Shown piece by piece: positions 32,671 to 33,176 of a DNA stretch of 33,176 nt (its first letter is position 1; the number at the start of each line of letters is the position of its first letter). The position numbers were made by a program, and so were the translations under genes. The notes beneath the pieces were generated by a model that worked only from the letters and a program-made list of their open reading frames with translations, was not told where the DNA came from and searched no databases. Source of the stretch: an uncultured Opitutaceae bacterium (lineage in GTDB: Bacteria > Verrucomicrobiota > Verrucomicrobiia > Opitutales > Opitutaceae); the NCBI GenBank assembly GCA_937942145.1, contig CALDFV010000210.1, forward strand, positions 1-33,176, written 5' to 3'.

Positions 32671-33176
32671 TGAGCAACGATGTAGTCCGAAAGCTCGAAG
32701 CTAACGTAGTCGCCTTGCTCGTTTCTGAAATCCCTGGAACGGCAACCGAAACCGAATCGGAGAATCAGCTCGCGTTCCCCAAGGATGCGATCGGCGAGAA
32801 TCCCATCAGTCGCATGGCTCAAGAAGTAGCAAGGGTATACGGCGTTCCGCCACAGTTGCCATACATGCTGGGGTTGGCTGTGGTTTCCATCGCCATTCAA
32901 AGAGCGTTCCAGATCCTCGGGGCTTTCGATAGGCCGCGGTATGGCAACATCTTTTTGATGGGTATAGCCCGATCCGCTACCGGGAAATCCAATATTTTTA
33001 AGGATTTCATGGACCCGCTCTTGAAGCGACAAAGGAAGTTTGACGAGGATTTTCAGAAGGCGAAACGGAAAGACTCCGACGACATAGAAATCCTGCGCGA
33101 AGAGCGAAAGGATCTTATGGCCGCCATCCGCAAAAAGAAGAAGGAAGACTGGAGGAGCGATGATCCCGAATGGCGG
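32670..33176 (+). CDS. DUF3987-type P-loop protein (3' truncated), probable element helicase/ATPase
   Basis: This frame is absent from the track because it runs off the window. All 169 visible codons are open. AAGGAGG (32656-32662) lies 7 nt before the ATG, which overlaps the upstream stop as TGATG, so the two genes are coupled. Residues about 38-82 (FPKDAIGENPISRMAQEVARVYGVPPQLPYMLGLAVVS) match the start of DUF3987 proteins. A P-loop-like segment ARSATGKS lies near residues 104-111, followed by FKDFMDPLLKRQRKFDEDFQ. A highly charged coiled region runs to the edge. DUF3987 proteins occur in plasmids, phages and integrative elements beside primases and are thought to act as replicative helicases or ATPases. 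Confidence 0.8.
   Translation, partial: MSNDVVRKLEANVVALLVSEIPGTATETESENQLAFPKDAIGENPISRMAQEVARVYGVPPQLPYMLGLAVVSIAIQRAFQILGAFDRPRYGNIFLMGIARSATGKSNIFKDFMDPLLKRQRKFDEDFQKAKRKDSDDIEILREERKDLMAAIRKKKKEDWRSDDPEWR

Larger units (their letters stand above)
29544..33176 (+). mobile_element. Left end of an integrative element (integrase, primase-like, DUF3987)
   Basis: Starting at the tRNA-Leu junction there is a tyrosine integrase, a repeat-rich non-coding stretch, a primase-like gene and a DUF3987-type P-loop gene that continues past the window. This gene set fits an integrative element or phage satellite that replicates its own DNA. The right end, cargo and transfer or packaging genes are not visible, so the element class is open. 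Confidence 0.75.

Noticed and set aside
1-33176. CRISPR array or insertion sequence
   Set aside because: No regularly spaced repeats with unique spacers and no transposase with terminal inverted repeats were found; the phased ATTTAG sites are too short and too few.

Overview
The window looks like chromosome of a Gram-negative bacterium, most likely Verrucomicrobiota (Opitutales/Puniceicoccales-like). This is inferred from overall gene content and from no single marker. Supporting signs are a DUF481 outer-membrane barrel, signal-peptide and prepilin proteins, many HDOD and hybrid-kinase signalling proteins, and a sigma-factor/nadD/rsfS cluster. The right-hand 3.6 kb reads as the left end of an integrated mobile element.

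Layout: (1) 1-3.6 kb: the end of an unidentified gene with a terminator, a hairpin-rich 550 bp gap, two proteins I cannot assign (one secreted), trhO (tRNA uridine hydroxylase) and yhbY. (2) 3.7-8.5 kb: a tight minus-strand operon reading udk-like kinase > undecaprenyl-phosphate sugar transferase > a composite nucleotidyltransferase-like/left-handed-helix/sugar-transferase-like protein > a kinase-GAF-PP2C regulator. A STAS anti-sigma antagonist lies divergently next to it. This looks like a partner-switching module tied to surface polysaccharide synthesis. (3) 8.7-15.5 kb: a 5-PAS hybrid histidine kinase, a two-domain GT2-GT4 glycosyltransferase and an HDOD protein with a degenerate receiver. 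(4) 15.6-23.2 kb: coaBC, dinB, a SpoU-family rRNA/tRNA methyltransferase, a thioredoxin-like protein, a membrane-anchored receiver-HDOD protein with a secretion-like tail, and two SAM methyltransferases. (5) 23.4-29.5 kb: a polytopic GT39/PMT-like membrane protein, a lone type IV (pseudo)pilin with a clear terminator, a DUF481 barrel, and the operon sigma-70-like factor > nadD > rsfS.

(6) 29.47-33.18 kb: a tRNA-Leu(UAA) gene whose 3' acceptor strand does not pair with its 5' strand. It is followed by a tyrosine integrase under a repeat-rich promoter, then 750 bp of non-coding DNA with several inverted repeats. Next comes a primase-like protein, translationally coupled to a DUF3987-type P-loop protein that runs off the window and is missing from the ORF track. 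I read this as the attL/integrase/replication end of an integrative element or satellite inserted into the tRNA gene.

Common threads are envelope and exopolysaccharide synthesis and its regulation (partner switching, hybrid kinase, HDOD), plus housekeeping RNA and cofactor genes. All functions are assigned by reading motifs. No searches were run, so start codons and family names marked as uncertain should be treated as such.
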